Of a DNA stretch of 64,000 nucleotides, positions 27,709 to 38,718 are shown in pieces. Position 1 is the stretch's first letter. Each line of letters starts with the position of its first letter. The stretch spans positions 1,116,001-1,180,000 of the forward strand of contig NZ_CP104900.1 in NCBI RefSeq assembly GCF_025449215.1, in the 5' to 3' direction. Both the position numbers and the translations under genes were made by a program. The notes beneath the pieces are model-generated. The model was not told the DNA's origin, did no database searches, and saw only the letters and a list, made by a program, of their open reading frames with translations. Origin of the DNA: Shewanella seohaensis. Lineage in GTDB: Bacteria > Pseudomonadota > Gammaproteobacteria > Enterobacterales > Shewanellaceae.

Positions 27709-30561
27709 TTATGACTGCTTGGCTAGTTTAGCATCCCGCTCCAGCAGCGGCTTTAAGAAGCGCGCGGTATGGGACGTTGGATGCTGCGCCACATCTTCTG
27801 GCGTACCGGTTGCTAGGATAGTACCGCCGCCTCCGCCGCCTTCTGGGCCTAAGTCGATAATCCAGTCTGCGGTTTTAATCACATCCAGATTATGCTCAAT
27901 CACCACAATAGTATTGCCGTGGGATTTGAGGCGATGCAGTACATCGAGCAGCAATTGGATATCGGCAAAGTGCAAGCCAGTTGTCGGTTCATCCAGAATA
28001 TACAAGGTCTTACCCGTATCGCGCTTAGAGAGTTCCTTCGCAAGTTTCACCCTTTGGGCTTCACCGCCCGACAGCGTGGTCGCGCTTTGGCCTAAACGCA
28101 CGTAGGACAAACCTACATCCATCAGGGTTTGCAGTTTACGGGCAATGGCTGGCACGGCATCGAAAAACTCCCGCGCATCTTCCACTGTCATTTGCAGCAC
28201 TTCGTGGATGTTCTTACCTTTATAGCGCACCTCTAAGGTTTCGCGGTTATAGCGTTTCCCCTTACAGGCATCGCAGGGCACATACACATCGGGCAGGAAG
28301 TGCATTTCGACCTTAATTAAGCCATCGCCTTGGCAGGCCTCACAGCGACCGCCTTTCACGTTAAAGGAGAAACGGCCCACCTGATAACCGCGGGTACGGG
28401 ATTCCTGCGTCGCGGCAAAAATCTCCCGAATAGGCGTAAAGATGCCAGTATAAGTGGCGGGGTTAGAGCGCGGTGTGCGGCCAATCGGGCTTTGGTCGAT
28501 ATCGACCACTTTATCGCATTGCTCCATGCCGACGATGCGATCGTATGGCGCAGGCTCATCGACTGTGGCACCGTTGAGTTGCTTATGGGCAATTCTAAAA
28601 AAGGTGTCGTTAATCAGCGTCGATTTACCCGAACCCGATACCCCGGTCACGCAGGTGAATAATCCCACTGGGATGGTTAAATCCACATTGCGCAGGTTAT
28701 TGCCGCGGGCGCCATAAAGCTCAATCACTTGTTTTGGGTCGTAAGGTGTACGTGGGGTGCTGATATGGATATTGCGTTTGCCCGAAATATATTGGCCAGT
28801 GACAGACTCGTCGCAGGCGACAATTTTCTCAATTGGACCGTCGCAAATCACTTCGCCGCCGTGTACACCAGCGCCGGGGCCGATATCGATAATATGATCC
28901 GCAATACGAATCGCATCTTCATCATGCTCCACCACAATCACTGTATTACCTAAATCCCGCAGGTGGATTAAGGTCTGCAATAACCGTTCGTTATCCCGTT
29001 GATGCAAGCCAATAGATGGCTCGTCGAGCACATACATCACACCGACAAGTCCTGCGCCGATTTGGCTGGCGAGACGAATACGCTGCGCTTCACCGCCTGA
29101 AAGCGTTTCGGCCGAACGCGATAGACTTAAATAGTTGAGGCCGACATTAACGAGGAAGCCTAAGCGATCGCGTACTTCCTTCAATACCTTCTCGGCGATC
29201 TGTGCCTTTTGGCCGCTGAACTCGAGTTTGTCGAAGTATTCGAGGGCTTCACCTATCGACCAAACAGTGAGTTTGGGCAGGTTAAGATCGCCAATAAACA
29301 CGTTACGGGCTTCTTCACGTAGGCGCGAGCCGCCACAGCTTTGGCAGGCTTGAGTATTGATAAACTTGGCTAATTCTTCGCGCACCGCGTTGCTTTCGGT
29401 CTCGCGGTAGCGCCGATCCATATTATTTAAGATGCCTTCGAAGGGGTGATTACGCACCACCACATCGCCACGGTCGTTGATGTATTTGAAGGCGATACTG
29501 TCTTTGCCTGAGCCGTAGAGGACGATTTTTCTCACCTTATCCGACAGCTGTTCGAAGGGAACTTCGACATCGAACTTATAGTGGTCGGCGAGCGAACTCA
29601 GCATCTGAAAATAATAAAAGTTACGTCTATCCCAACCACGAATCGCGCCGCCCGCAAGGGATAACTCAGGATTAGTGATCACTCTGTCTGGGTCGAAAAA
29701 TTGTTGTACCCCTAAACCATCACAGGTTGGGCAAGCGCCAGCTGGGTTGTTAAAGGAGAAGATCCGGGGCTCAAGCTCGGCCATCGAATAACCACAGTGC
29801 GGACAGGCAAAATTTGCAGAGAAGATTAATTCTTCTGTGCTGCCTTCATCCATGCTGGCGACCACGGCAATTCCGCCGGAGAGTTCGAGCGCAGTTTCAA
29901 AGGATTCGGCGAGACGCTGCTGAATATCGCTGCGGACTTTAAAGCGGTCGACCACCACTTCGATGGTGTGCTTAACGTGTAAATCGAGTGCTGGTGGGTC
30001 GGTTAAGTCGCAGACTTCACCGTCGATACGGGCGCGGATATAGCCCTGCGCCGATAAGCCTTCGAGTAATTTTACGTGCTCACCCTTACGACCGTTGACC
30101 ACGGGCGCCAGCAGCATCAAGCGGCTGTCTTCGGGCATTTCTAACACTTTATCGACCATCTGACTCACGGTTTGCGCAGCAAGTGGTTGGCCGTGTGTCG
30201 GGCAGCGCGGTTCGCCCACACGGGCAAACAACAGACGCAGATAGTCGTAAATTTCGGTAATAGTCCCGACGGTGGAACGCGGGTTATGGGATGTCGATTT
30301 TTGTTCGATGGAAATCGCCGGGCTCAAGCCTTCGATATGGTCGACATCGGGCTTTTCCATCAAGCTTAAGAATTGGCGGGCATAGGCAGAAAGAGACTCA
30401 ACGTAACGTCGTTGGCCTTCGGCATATAAGGTATCAAATGCTAGGGAAGATTTGCCTGAACCCGATAACCCTGTGATAACGATTAACTTATCCCTTGGGA
30501 TAGTCAGGTTGATATTTTTGAGATTGTGGGTCCGTGCGCCGCGTATTTCAATCTTATCCAT
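27709..30561 (-). CDS. uvrA: Excinuclease ABC subunit A, UvrA
   Basis: A 950-residue DNA-damage recognition ATPase of nucleotide excision repair. It has two ABC ATPase modules with Walker [10 protein letters not shown] (residue ~31) and GVSGSGKST (~640), two ABC signatures ([14 protein letters not shown] and [15 protein letters not shown]) and the zinc-binding clusters CPHCGY...CPTC and CEACQGDG...CDACKGK. All parts are present and in frame. It is divergent from yajR. I found no canonical LexA box in the 409-base upstream gap, unlike E. coli uvrA. Confidence 0.97.
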   Translation of the reverse strand: MDKIEIRGARTHNLKNINLTIPRDKLIVITGLSGSGKSSLAFDTLYAEGQRRYVESLSAYARQFLSLMEKPDVDHIEGLSPAISIEQKSTSHNPRSTVGTITEIYDYLRLLFARVGEPRCPTHGQPLAAQTVSQMVDKVLEMPEDSRLMLLAPVVNGRKGEHVKLLEGLSAQGYIRARIDGEVCDLTDPPALDLHVKHTIEVVVDRFKVRSDIQQRLAESFETALELSGGIAVVASMDEGSTEELIFSANFACPHCGYSMAELEPRIFSFNNPAGACPTCDGLGVQQFFDPDRVITNPELSLAGGAIRGWDRRNFYYFQMLSSLADHYKFDVEVPFEQLSDKVRKIVLYGSGKDSIAFKYINDRGDVVVRNHPFEGILNNMDRRYRETESNAVREELAKFINTQACQSCGGSRLREEARNVFIGDLNLPKLTVWSIGEALEYFDKLEFSGQKAQIAEKVLKEVRDRLGFLVNVGLNYLSLSRSAETLSGGEAQRIRLASQIGAGLVGVMYVLDEPSIGLHQRDNERLLQTLIHLRDLGNTVIVVEHDEDAIRIADHIIDIGPGAGVHGGEVICDGPIEKIVACDESVTGQYISGKRNIHISTPRTPYDPKQVIELYGARGNNLRNVDLTIPVGLFTCVTGVSGSGKSTLINDTFFRIAHKQLNGATVDEPAPYDRIVGMEQCDKVVDIDQSPIGRTPRSNPATYTGIFTPIREIFAATQESRTRGYQVGRFSFNVKGGRCEACQGDGLIKVEMHFLPDVYVPCDACKGKRYNRETLEVRYKGKNIHEVLQMTVEDAREFFDAVPAIARKLQTLMDVGLSYVRLGQSATTLSGGEAQRVKLAKELSKRDTGKTLYILDEPTTGLHFADIQLLLDVLHRLKSHGNTIVVIEHNLDVIKTADWIIDLGPEGGGGGGTILATGTPEDVAQHPTSHTARFLKPLLERDAKLAKQS

Positions 30562-30970
30562 CTATCGCTCAAGTCTTATGCTTAAAAAAATGAGCCTAAG
30601 TATCGCACAGTTCGGCGGCCGAGTTTAGTCGATTCTGTGATCTTGCTGACACGCCCAATGGGCGCGGTTGTGGGGCTGGTATTGCTGATAAAGGTGATAC
30701 AGTTAGCGGATTAACGAAGATTAATCCGTCTATCGGCTTTGAACTTATCCAACTTCTGTAAGCATCGAGTTAACTATTTGTAGCCAATGGGCTTTTAGAT
30801 AAGCCTTAAAAATAAAGGCCTAAGCGTACGCTAACGCGCGAGCATCAGCATTGGTGTGGGGCAAAACCCGCTGTTTTACACTCTTGGCGTGGGCGGTTTT
30901 TCCTTTTGAGCAAACGCTTTTGGGTGTGTTAACATGCGCCCCCTAAAAGACTTCAATCCAGGGCAAAATC
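30562..30970. other. Divergent uvrA-yajR intergenic region
   Basis: A 409-base gap without a convincing gene. It holds the inverted repeat CGGATTAA (30707-30714) / TTAATCCG (30721-30728) and a near-LexA arrangement, CTG with CAG at 12-base rather than 10-base spacing around 30684-30701. No CTG-N10-CAG was found. Promoters for both genes must lie here. Confidence 0.45.
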
Positions 30971-32338
30971 ATGGGTAACAACGGACTTTCAGGAACCGAG
31001 AAAAAAGTCGCGTTTTCTTTAGCCAGCGTATTTGGTTTACGTATGATGGGCTTGTTTATGATCATGCCCGTCTTTGCACTCTATGGTCAGCATTTAGAAG
31101 GTTTTTCTCCCCTTTGGGTGGGGATTGCCATTGGTGCCTATGGCTTGACTCAGGCCGTTTTGCAGATCCCGATGGGGATTTTATCCGACAAGTATGGTCG
31201 CAAACCTGTCATCCTCGCAGGCCTGGTATTGTTCGCCATCGGCAGCTTAATTGCCGCCAATGCCGATACGATTTACGGCGTGGTATTTGGCCGCGCTGTG
31301 CAAGGGATGGGGGCGATTGCCGCCGCCGTGTTGGCCTTAGCGGCGGACTTAACCCGAGATGAGCAGCGCACTAAGGTGATGGCCATTATCGGCATGTGTA
31401 TCGGCGGCTCCTTTGCCCTGTCGTTGCTCGTGGGCCCAATTGTGGCGCAGCATTTAGGCTTATCGGGTTTATTCCTGCTAACCGCTGGCCTTGCGGTACT
31501 TGGCATGTTGATTGTGCAGTTATTAGTGCCAAATCCGATTTCCCATGCACCTAAGGGCGATACCTTAGCCGCGCCCGCCAAGCTCAAGCGTATGTTGACC
31601 GATCCGCAGCTGTTTAGGCTCGATGCGGGTATTTTTATTCTGCACTTAGTGTTAACCGCGGTGTTTGTTGCCTTGCCACTCGATTTAGTCGATGCGGGTC
31701 TGGTGAAAGAAAAACATTGGATGCTGTATTTCCCCGCGTTTGTGGGCGCATTCTTCTTGATGGTGCCGTTAATCATTATCGGGGTGAAGCGTAAGAATAC
31801 CAAGGCGATGTTTCAAATTGCTTTAGTGATCATGATGTTTGCCCTTGCGGCCATGGCGATGTTTTCGAACAACCTCTGGGTATTGAGCGTAGCGGTATTG
31901 CTGTTTTTTACCGGCTTTAACTACCTTGAAGCGTCGCTGCCGAGTTTGATTGCGAAATTCTGCCCCGTGGGTGAAAAAGGCTCGGCCATGGGGGTTTATT
32001 CAACTAGCCAATTCTTAGGCGCCTTCTGTGGCGGTATGCTCGGCGGTGGTGCGTTCCAATTAGTTGGCGCCGTGGGCGTGTTTATCGTCGCGCTGGTATT
32101 GATGGGCGTTTGGTTATTATTGACCCTAGGGATGAAAAATCCTGTGCTGCTTAAGAGTTACACCTTAGAAGCCGCCGTGAAAGATAAGGCCCAAGCGCGG
32201 GATATGGCGTCGCAGCTGTCACAATTGATGGGTGTGGTCGAAGCGATTGTGGTGCTAGACGAAAAAGTGGCCTACTTAAAGGTTGATGAGCATTTCGATT
32301 TAAGAGAAGCCCGAGCTGTGTTAGGCTCTGCTCAATAA
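30971..32338 (+). CDS. yajR: MFS transporter YajR-like with C-terminal YAM domain
   Basis: A 455-residue major-facilitator protein that matches E. coli YajR in length and motifs: SVFGLRMMGLFMIMPVFALYG, GLTQAVLQIPMGILSDKYGRK, GRAVQGMGAIAAAVLALAADL and GVYSTSQFLGAFCGG. A soluble ferredoxin-like YAM domain at residues ~390-455 (LMGVVEAIVVLDEKVAYLKV) marks this subgroup. It is a proton-driven exporter of unknown substrate. It lies upstream of ssb with a 107-base gap holding a nested hairpin. Confidence 0.83.
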   Translation: MGNNGLSGTEKKVAFSLASVFGLRMMGLFMIMPVFALYGQHLEGFSPLWVGIAIGAYGLTQAVLQIPMGILSDKYGRKPVILAGLVLFAIGSLIAANADTIYGVVFGRAVQGMGAIAAAVLALAADLTRDEQRTKVMAIIGMCIGGSFALSLLVGPIVAQHLGLSGLFLLTAGLAVLGMLIVQLLVPNPISHAPKGDTLAAPAKLKRMLTDPQLFRLDAGIFILHLVLTAVFVALPLDLVDAGLVKEKHWMLYFPAFVGAFFLMVPLIIIGVKRKNTKAMFQIALVIMMFALAAMAMFSNNLWVLSVAVLLFFTGFNYLEASLPSLIAKFCPVGEKGSAMGVYSTSQFLGAFCGGMLGGGAFQLVGAVGVFIVALVLMGVWLLLTLGMKNPVLLKSYTLEAAVKDKAQARDMASQLSQLMGVVEAIVVLDEKVAYLKVDEHFDLREARAVLGSAQ

Positions 32339-32347
32339 TATGTTTTA

Positions 32348-32388
32348 TTGCCGCGAGTTTTAGGGAAGCGGATTTTCCCTTGCGGCAA
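32348..32388 (+). terminator. Nested hairpin between yajR and ssb
   Basis: The outer arms TTGCCGC (32348-32354) and GCGGCAA (32382-32388) enclose the inner arms AGGGAA (32362-32367) and TTCCCT (32375-32380). There is no T run, so it could be a weak terminator or a processing or regulatory hairpin in an ssb leader. Confidence 0.5.
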
Positions 32389-32445
32389 CAATTATAAACA
32401 ACATACTGAATTAATAGATTATTTAAAGAATCGCAGGAGATTTCA

Positions 32446-33153
32446 ATGGCCAGTCGTGGTGTTAACAAGGTAATTTTGGTTGGCAATTTGGGACAAGATC
32501 CAGAAGTACGTTACATGCCAAACGGTAACGCAGTCGCTAACATCACAGTAGCGACCAGCGAATCGTGGAAAGACCAACAAGGTCAACAGCAAGAGCGTAC
32601 TGAATGGCACCGTGTGGTTCTGTTTGGCAAGTTGGCTGAAATTACGGGTGAGTACCTGCGTAAAGGTTCACAGGTTTACCTCGAAGGTAAACTGCAGACG
32701 CGTAAGTGGAAAGACCAAAGTGGTCAAGATCGTTACAGCACTGAAGTGGTTATCGACCAAAGCGGTAGCATGCAAATGTTAGGTGGTCGCAATCAAGGCC
32801 AAAGTCAAGGTCAAGGCCAAGGTGCACCTATGGGTGGCATGCAACAAAACGCGGGTTACCAAGCGGCACCGGCTCAAACAGCGCCAGCGCAAAACCAATA
32901 CGCGCCAGCACAGCAAAGTTACCAAGCACCTGCACAGCAGCCACAATCTGGCTACAATCAGCAGCCTGCTCAGCAAAGCTATGGCCAGCAACAGCAATCC
33001 CATGCTCAGCCACAGCAAGGTGGTTATGCGCCTAAGCCTGCTGCACCAGCATATCAAGCTCCAGCGGCACCTGCACAACGTCCAGCGCCACAGCCACAAC
33101 AAAACTTTACCCCAGATTTGGATGATGGTTGGGACGACGATATCCCGTTCTAA
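32446..33153 (+). CDS. ssb: Single-stranded DNA-binding protein SSB
   Basis: A 235-residue SSB. The OB fold covers residues 1-~112 ([40 protein letters not shown]). It is followed by an unusually long disordered linker rich in Gln, Ala, Pro and Gly (residues ~113-220) and the conserved acidic protein-docking tail [10 protein letters not shown]. The linker is longer than that of E. coli SSB (178 residues), as in other Shewanella. It protects ssDNA and recruits repair and replication proteins through the tail. Its ribosome site is CGCAGGAGAT. Confidence 0.97.
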   Translation: MASRGVNKVILVGNLGQDPEVRYMPNGNAVANITVATSESWKDQQGQQQERTEWHRVVLFGKLAEITGEYLRKGSQVYLEGKLQTRKWKDQSGQDRYSTEVVIDQSGSMQMLGGRNQGQSQGQGQGAPMGGMQQNAGYQAAPAQTAPAQNQYAPAQQSYQAPAQQPQSGYNQQPAQQSYGQQQQSHAQPQQGGYAPKPAAPAYQAPAAPAQRPAPQPQQNFTPDLDDGWDDDIPF

Positions 33154-33188
33154 GCTTGATTATCTAGCATAGTGCTAAGATTCAAACA

Positions 33189-33217
33189 CAAGGCCCCGTT
33201 TACGGGGCTTTGTTTTA
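33189..33217 (+). terminator. ssb terminator
   Basis: AAGGCCCCGT TTA CGGGGCTTTGTTTT is a GC-rich stem followed by a T-rich run directly after ssb. Confidence 0.9.
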
Positions 33218-33281
33218 ATTGCAATTTTTCCATCGATAGCAAAACGTTGAGTTGCTTTCAAACCATTTACAGGATGTAGAG

Positions 33282-33820
33282 ATGGAACCATTTTTTGAGT
33301 TGGATGCTTTCTATCACAGGGATGTTTATTTTGTGTATTCGGAGCAGAATGAGCAGCCCTATATTGATAGCTTTACTAAGCCTTTGAATGGTGTAACGCC
33401 CCTTTACTATGAGGTGGGCGTGCTTGATGAGGCGATTACCCAGTACGACATTTTGCCCACCATAGGCCTTCCCCTTGTCAGCTCATTATTTGTCGAGTAA
33501 TTTCGTGCAGTTAGCGACAAAGAAGTCCAATTTATCCCTGCTGAAATTCGTGATAACAGCGGAGATATCAATCATCAATTTTATGCGATGAAGGTGCTTA
33601 AACGTTTCGCCTGTATCGATATGAATCGCTCGCAAGTCAGTTATCGCCGCTATGGTGAATGTCAGTCACTCCAAATCCAGACTTTAGTGATTGATGCCAG
33701 CAAGGTGGGGGAGCGTCGATATTTTCGCTACAGGAAAAACTGGCTTATATCATAGTGAATCAAACTATTCGCGATCTGTGTCAGCCGCTTCGGGGCGTAG
33801 AGTGTGTGCCGCTGGACTAG
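33282..33820 (+). pseudogene. Imm11/DUF1629-like immunity protein remnant (one stop, one frameshift)
   Basis: The reading begins at ATG 33282 (MEPFFELDAFYHRDVYFVYS) and meets an in-frame TAA at 33498-33500 within SSLFVE. The same frame continues beyond it with FRAVSDKEVQFIPAEI and FYAMKVLKRFACIDMNRS. It then shifts at the G run 33707-33711, after which another frame gives SIFSLQEKLAYIIV and ends RGVECVPLD. One extra G would join these parts. The pattern (FYAMNVL-like, CIDxxxS, late I-V-N helix) resembles the Imm11/DUF1629 immunity proteins that guard against secreted toxins. No toxin gene is adjacent. Two separate lesions make real decay more likely here than in the other frameshifted genes. 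Confidence 0.6.
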
Positions 33821-34024
33821 GCATTTGGTTCGAGATTTTGGTGAAATAATTTCTAAAGATATTGTGCTAAATATCAAGGTGATAATTGCTTTTGGTACGG
33901 TGTAAGGTATTGATTTTGTGACTTAAAGCCTTTTAGCGGCTATAGTAAAAAGTCAATTTATCAGTACTGAGGTTAGCATTTTCTCCGGTTAATGAACCCA
34001 ATTTGGGGGAGAAAATGAATTTTT

Positions 34025-36856
34025 ATGAATCATTTCAAGCGAATCCAGTTTAAACACCTGTGGCTATGGCTGCTATTTATCAGCGTGGCCTTGCCCTTAA
34101 GAGCGGTTGAAGCGCCTTTGTGGCCAGAGTCGGCCGATTTACCCTTAAGTCAACGGGTGCACACAGGCACCCTGACTAATGGGTTGCACTACCTGTTAGT
34201 GAACAATAAAACTCCCGAACAGGCCGTTATCGTCCGTATGCGGGTCGATGTGGGATCTGTGATGGAAACGGATGCCGAGCAAGGTCTGGTGCATTTTTTA
34301 GAGCATATGGCATTTAATGGCTCTACCGGGCTCGCGGCGGGGGAGATGATCCCGACACTACAGCGTTTAGGTTTAAGTTTTGGGGCCGATACCAATGCGG
34401 TGACTGAATTTCAGCAGACGGTTTATCAGTTTAATTTACCGAGCAATAGCCAAGATAAAGTCGATACCGCTTTGTTTTTAATGCGCGAAATCGCTGGTAA
34501 TCTGCTGCTTGATCCCGCGCTTATCGAGCGTGAAAAGGCGGTGGTCTTGTCTGAACTGCGTGAGCGTAGCAGCGCCGATTTAGAAAACTATCGCCACCAG
34601 TTAGCCTTTTTAATGCCGCAAACAGTGCTGTCGCAGCGCTTCCCCGTGGGGGAGGCGACGAGCATTAAAAATGCGAACCGTGAAAAGTTATTATCCCTCT
34701 ATCAACGTTTTTACACGCCGTCCCGCACCACCTTAATTGTGGTGGGCGATATTGATGTCGGCCGTATCGAGCAAAAGATCAAACAGCAATTTACCGACTG
34801 GCAAGCTGCGCCGCAGGCCGCAGGGGTAAAGGTGCAATCTATCGGTGTGGTGCAAACCAAGTCTAAGGTGGAGGCGAGCGCCTTCTTCGATCCAAGTCTG
34901 CAAACCTCGGTTTCTCTAGGGCTGTTAAAGCCTCAACAGTCTAAAGCCGATACCATTGCCCAGCGTGAGCAGGAGATTTTATTAGAGCTTGCCCATGGCA
35001 TTTTATACCGCCGCCTAGAATCGCAATTACTCCACAGTCAAGGCCTGTACGGCGTTAATCTGCAAATTGGTCCCGAGTATGATATTGCCTACGGCACTCA
35101 AATGACGCTGGGCACGCAGGAAAACAACTGGCAACAGGGTATTGCGCTATTGGAGCAAACCCTGCGTCAGGTGCTTGAATTTGGCTTTAGCCAACAGGAA
35201 ATCGACCAACAACTTAAACGAATGCATAAGGGGTATCAGCTCAATGCCGCTGGTAGCAACACTATTCACAGCGTGAACATTGCCGAAAGCCTAGTGAATG
35301 CCGTAGCGAGCAAGCGGGTGCCCGTCGAGCCTGAGTGGCAATTGGCATTGTTTGAGACACTGATGCCGAGTATCACGCCGCAAAAACTGCAGCAGTTGTT
35401 TAAACAGACTTGGAATGGCACGCCTTATTTGTATTTAACCAGTAATAAGCCCATAGATGATGTTGAAAAACAGCTATTAGCCGCCTACAACGCGAGCCAA
35501 AAGCAAGCGGTAAAAGCGCCTGAAACCAAAGCCATTGCCGAGTTTGCTTATAGTCAATTTGGTGAGCCGGGGCAGATCGTTGCCGATCAGCGTGATGCCA
35601 TAACTGGGATCCGTAAGATACAGTTTGCCAATGGTGTACGCCTTAATATCAAGCCAACGGATTTTAATCAGGGCGTGGCGTTAGTGAGCTTAAACATCGG
35701 CTTTGGCGAGGTGCCATTCCCCGAGTTAGACGGCTTGTCCTATCTGTTTAACAGCGCCTTTGTGCAGGGCGGCTTAGGCTTACATGACTGGGACAGCATG
35801 CGCGATATTTTTGCTGGCCAAGATATCTCGGTGAGTTTGAGTCTGCGTGAGCAGAGTTTTGGTGGCGAGATCAGCAGCAATGCTGCCGAGCTTCGCACTC
35901 AATTAGGCGTGCTGACGGCATACTTAGTCGATCCCGGTATGGATAAGCAAGCAGAGCAGTTATTCCGTGAGCAAGTGATTGCCGAGCAACAGAGTATTCA
36001 TAGCAATCCGCAACTGGAGTTTTCGAACCAGTTTGCCCGTATTGCCCATAATGGTGATAAACGCTATGGCTATGGTAATCCAGAGGAAATCCTCAAGCGT
36101 CAGTTTGCTGAGCTCGCGCCTAGCTTCCATTCTGCCGTTCAGCAGGGGGCGATTGAACTGGCAATTGTGGGTGATGTGAATGAAGACAAAGCGATTGCCG
36201 AAGTGGCGCAAACCTTAGGGGCCATTGCCCGTCAGCCTATCCCTAAGGGGCAGACGATTGTGCCCGTGTTTCCCAAAGTGCCCGCACACATGAGCCTGAT
36301 GCATTATGGTCAGGTCGATATGGCGGCGCTGGCGCAGGTGTGGCCGACCACGGATATGAGTAATCCCCGTGAGCAGGTGGGTTTGGGTTTGCTCGAGCAG
36401 GTACTAAACATCCTACTCACCGAAAATGTGCGTGAAAAAGCCGGCGCGAGTTATTCTCCTTCGGCATTCTCATATAATGATTTAAATCCAACGGGTTATG
36501 GCTATCTTGGCTTATTTAGCGTCACAACTAAGAGCATGTTGCCTGAGGTGGCTCAGTATTACGCTGCCGCGGTGAAGCAAGTCCAAGCGCCAGCGGGGAT
36601 CAGTGAAGATTTACTCAATCGCGCCCGCCAACCTGTGTTGGAGTGGATGCAGATGGCGCCGCAAAGCAATAACTTTTGGCTCGATTTAGCCTCAACCGCT
36701 CAAAGCCAACCGGAGCGTTTTAGCGCCTTTAATCAACGATTGGCGCTGGTGCAACAAATTACGCCTGCGGAGCTAAGCCAGTTGGCGCTGAAATATCTCA
36801 AGGATGATAAGCGTTTAACCATCGAAACCTTACCTGCACCCGCTACGGCGCAGTAA
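34025..36856 (+). CDS. M16-family zinc metallopeptidase (pitrilysin/PqqL-like)
   Basis: A 943-residue two-module insulinase-type peptidase. A signal peptide is at residues ~1-28 (LWLWLLFISVALPLRA). The inverted zinc motif HFLEHM is at residues 90-95, with the third ligand region in EREKAVVLSELRERS about 75 residues later. The second half (from about 520) is the inactive-looking M16 C module. The length and layout match PqqL-type periplasmic M16 peptidases. The substrate is unknown. It is intact at 2.8 kb. A strong hairpin follows. Confidence 0.87.
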   Translation: MNHFKRIQFKHLWLWLLFISVALPLRAVEAPLWPESADLPLSQRVHTGTLTNGLHYLLVNNKTPEQAVIVRMRVDVGSVMETDAEQGLVHFLEHMAFNGSTGLAAGEMIPTLQRLGLSFGADTNAVTEFQQTVYQFNLPSNSQDKVDTALFLMREIAGNLLLDPALIEREKAVVLSELRERSSADLENYRHQLAFLMPQTVLSQRFPVGEATSIKNANREKLLSLYQRFYTPSRTTLIVVGDIDVGRIEQKIKQQFTDWQAAPQAAGVKVQSIGVVQTKSKVEASAFFDPSLQTSVSLGLLKPQQSKADTIAQREQEILLELAHGILYRRLESQLLHSQGLYGVNLQIGPEYDIAYGTQMTLGTQENNWQQGIALLEQTLRQVLEFGFSQQEIDQQLKRMHKGYQLNAAGSNTIHSVNIAESLVNAVASKRVPVEPEWQLALFETLMPSITPQKLQQLFKQTWNGTPYLYLTSNKPIDDVEKQLLAAYNASQKQAVKAPETKAIAEFAYSQFGEPGQIVADQRDAITGIRKIQFANGVRLNIKPTDFNQGVALVSLNIGFGEVPFPELDGLSYLFNSAFVQGGLGLHDWDSMRDIFAGQDISVSLSLREQSFGGEISSNAAELRTQLGVLTAYLVDPGMDKQAEQLFREQVIAEQQSIHSNPQLEFSNQFARIAHNGDKRYGYGNPEEILKRQFAELAPSFHSAVQQGAIELAIVGDVNEDKAIAEVAQTLGAIARQPIPKGQTIVPVFPKVPAHMSLMHYGQVDMAALAQVWPTTDMSNPREQVGLGLLEQVLNILLTENVREKAGASYSPSAFSYNDLNPTGYGYLGLFSVTTKSMLPEVAQYYAAAVKQVQAPAGISEDLLNRARQPVLEWMQMAPQSNNFWLDLASTAQSQPERFSAFNQRLALVQQITPAELSQLALKYLKDDKRLTIETLPAPATAQ

Positions 36857-37325
36857 TGAGCCAAGGTTTGGCGCCATAAAGCCTAAAGACTTTTAGGCGC
36901 TAAACTGCGGCATCTTGTGGTTATCGAATCTAAGTCGCTTCTTAAACTAATCAGCCCCCGTCATCTCAGTATCACGGGGGCTTTTTTATTGAGTCGGTTT
37001 TAGCATCTGCAATATCGATTTGTGTAATTAACATGTCGATGATCAATGCGAGGTGTAGGACAACTTCTTTTGGGAATTTTCGCCTAAATGCGACTCTCGC
37101 CAGCCGATGCGATGGAGGTGAGCTGCAGTGGCGATAGGGGCAATTTGTATCAAAAAATCCTGCTAAAAATGTGATTTGTATCAACTTTGGCCTTGTTGCT
37201 GAAATGTTTGTTAAGTGTTTGAGTTTGTGAAATATTTGTTTGAGTTTTAAGTGGCAATTGCCGTTGTTGTCATTGTATAACTGCGTAGACTGAACTGAAT
37301 TTTTTGTCTGCTAATGAGGGATACG
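36857..37325. other. Intergenic region after the M16 gene
   Basis: A 469-base gap. The terminator lies at 36952-36986. The remainder is AT-rich near the DUF4397 promoter and has no credible gene; a 70-codon frame on the minus strand at 36972-37184 has no family pattern. The final 60 bases carry GAGGGATACG, the ribosome site of the lipoprotein gene. Confidence 0.5.
36952..36986 (+). terminator. M16 gene terminator
   Basis: AGCCCCCGT (36953-36961) and ACGGGGGCT pair over a 13-base loop and are followed by TTTTTT. Confidence 0.9.
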
Positions 37326-38699
37326 ATGCTCAACAATAAACTAAAAGGATTCGCGGTTTTAACCTTCGCCTGTTTGGGCGTGACCGCTTGTGGTGGCTCC
37401 GATAACAACAAAGACGAGGATACCTCGAAGACCGATACCTATGTGCAATTTTACAATGCCTCTGTGGGGAGCACGGCAACTGCACTGAAGATTGGCGATA
37501 AAACCTACGAGAGTGTGAATTACGCCGATGCCATGCCAAGGTTCACGTCGACACCCGGTGTGAGTGCCGTCGAGGTAATGGGTAAAGATGCGTCGAACAA
37601 AGATATCTCGCTCTATAAAGAGGATATCGATTTAAAAACCGCAACTGACCACTTCTTCGTCTTACATGGGGATTTTGCCTCGCCATCGCTGCTGAATATC
37701 AATTACTCCCGCACTGAGTTAGATAAGCAAAATGCCGAAGCGGACAAGAGCAAAATGCAATTATTGATCGCCCATACGGCGATGGATGCGCCCGCCTACG
37801 ATGCCTATATTGCCAAAGCCGATCAAAGCTTTGCCGATGCTGTGATGCTAGGCAGTGTCGCTTACGGTGAAGTTTCGACACCGCAGATTTTGGACACTGG
37901 GGATTACAAGGTTTACCTCGCCCCTGCGGGAACGACCAACGTGAGCTACACCACGGCAAGCATTAACTTTAAGACTAAGGTGCCCTATAAGTTGATTTTA
38001 CGGGAAAGTTTTGGCGCTTCGGATGCCAAAATCAGCTTAGATAGTGTGGATTCGACCACCAATGTGCGTAACCACGTTGCCCTCGAAAGCAGTGTCGATT
38101 TTAGGGTATTCAATGGCTTGGCTGAACATAATGTCGATGTCAAAGTCGTGAGCAACAAGCAAGAAGCCCTATTTAGCAATGTGGCTCCCTTTGGCGTGAC
38201 GGCTTATCAAGGCGCTGAGTTTAATGATTTTGGAGTGAGCGTGTTTGACCATACTAGCCAAGCTAAACTGCTCGATAATGTGCTGATTACCCTTAATCAG
38301 GACGAGATCAAAACCATCTTCATCTACGAACAAGCCACCGAAGAAGGTAGCCAAGTGAAGGCGATGGAGATGAAGCAAACGCAAACGCCGAGTCCCTACA
38401 GCTTCAAGTTTGATATCGTCAGTTTTGCGGACAAGAGTAACCTTACGCTGTACTTCTTAAAGGCGAACGACACCATTGAAACCGCTGCCTATAAGATCAG
38501 TGCGGTTAACCCTACGGCGCCGCAGTCGTTAGTGGTGCCAAAAGGTGAGTATTCTATCAAGGTGATTGCGGTAGAAAATGGCACTAAGACAGTGGTTTAT
38601 GCATCAGAGATGATGGATTTTAATAACGAAGATAATGTCACTATGGTGCTGAATAAGGACGCTTCAACCAGCTTTGGCTATAACCTCGTTAAGCTTTAA
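37326..38699 (+). CDS. DUF4397-domain lipoprotein
   Basis: A protein of about 457 residues with lipobox GVTACGG (Cys near residue 22), a Asp/Glu/Lys-rich linker, then a beta-rich DUF4397-type domain starting YVQFYNASVGSTATALKIG, with repeats of similar sheets along the protein. Such proteins are outer-membrane or surface lipoproteins of unknown role. ATG 37326 is preferred over 37314 because GAGGGATACG precedes it. The gene is single and ends at a bidirectional terminator shared with mltD. Confidence 0.78.
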   Translation: MLNNKLKGFAVLTFACLGVTACGGSDNNKDEDTSKTDTYVQFYNASVGSTATALKIGDKTYESVNYADAMPRFTSTPGVSAVEVMGKDASNKDISLYKEDIDLKTATDHFFVLHGDFASPSLLNINYSRTELDKQNAEADKSKMQLLIAHTAMDAPAYDAYIAKADQSFADAVMLGSVAYGEVSTPQILDTGDYKVYLAPAGTTNVSYTTASINFKTKVPYKLILRESFGASDAKISLDSVDSTTNVRNHVALESSVDFRVFNGLAEHNVDVKVVSNKQEALFSNVAPFGVTAYQGAEFNDFGVSVFDHTSQAKLLDNVLITLNQDEIKTIFIYEQATEEGSQVKAMEMKQTQTPSPYSFKFDIVSFADKSNLTLYFLKANDTIETAAYKISAVNPTAPQSLVVPKGEYSIKVIAVENGTKTVVYASEMMDFNNEDNVTMVLNKDASTSFGYNLVKL

Positions 38700-38718
38700 T
38701 CGCTAAATAGATTGGGCA

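Noticed and set aside
30562..30970. LexA box upstream of uvrA
   Set aside because: The nearest candidate has CTG and CAG 12 bases apart rather than 10; no canonical site was found.
31273..31803. 176-codon minus-strand frame
   Set aside because: It is antisense to yajR and has no recognisable features.
32780..33110. Microsatellite or mobile repeat in ssb
   Set aside because: The CAG/CAA/GCA-rich stretch encodes the disordered SSB linker and is in frame with the acidic tail.
36972..37184. 70-codon minus-strand frame
   Set aside because: It overlaps the M16 terminator and has no ribosome site or family match.
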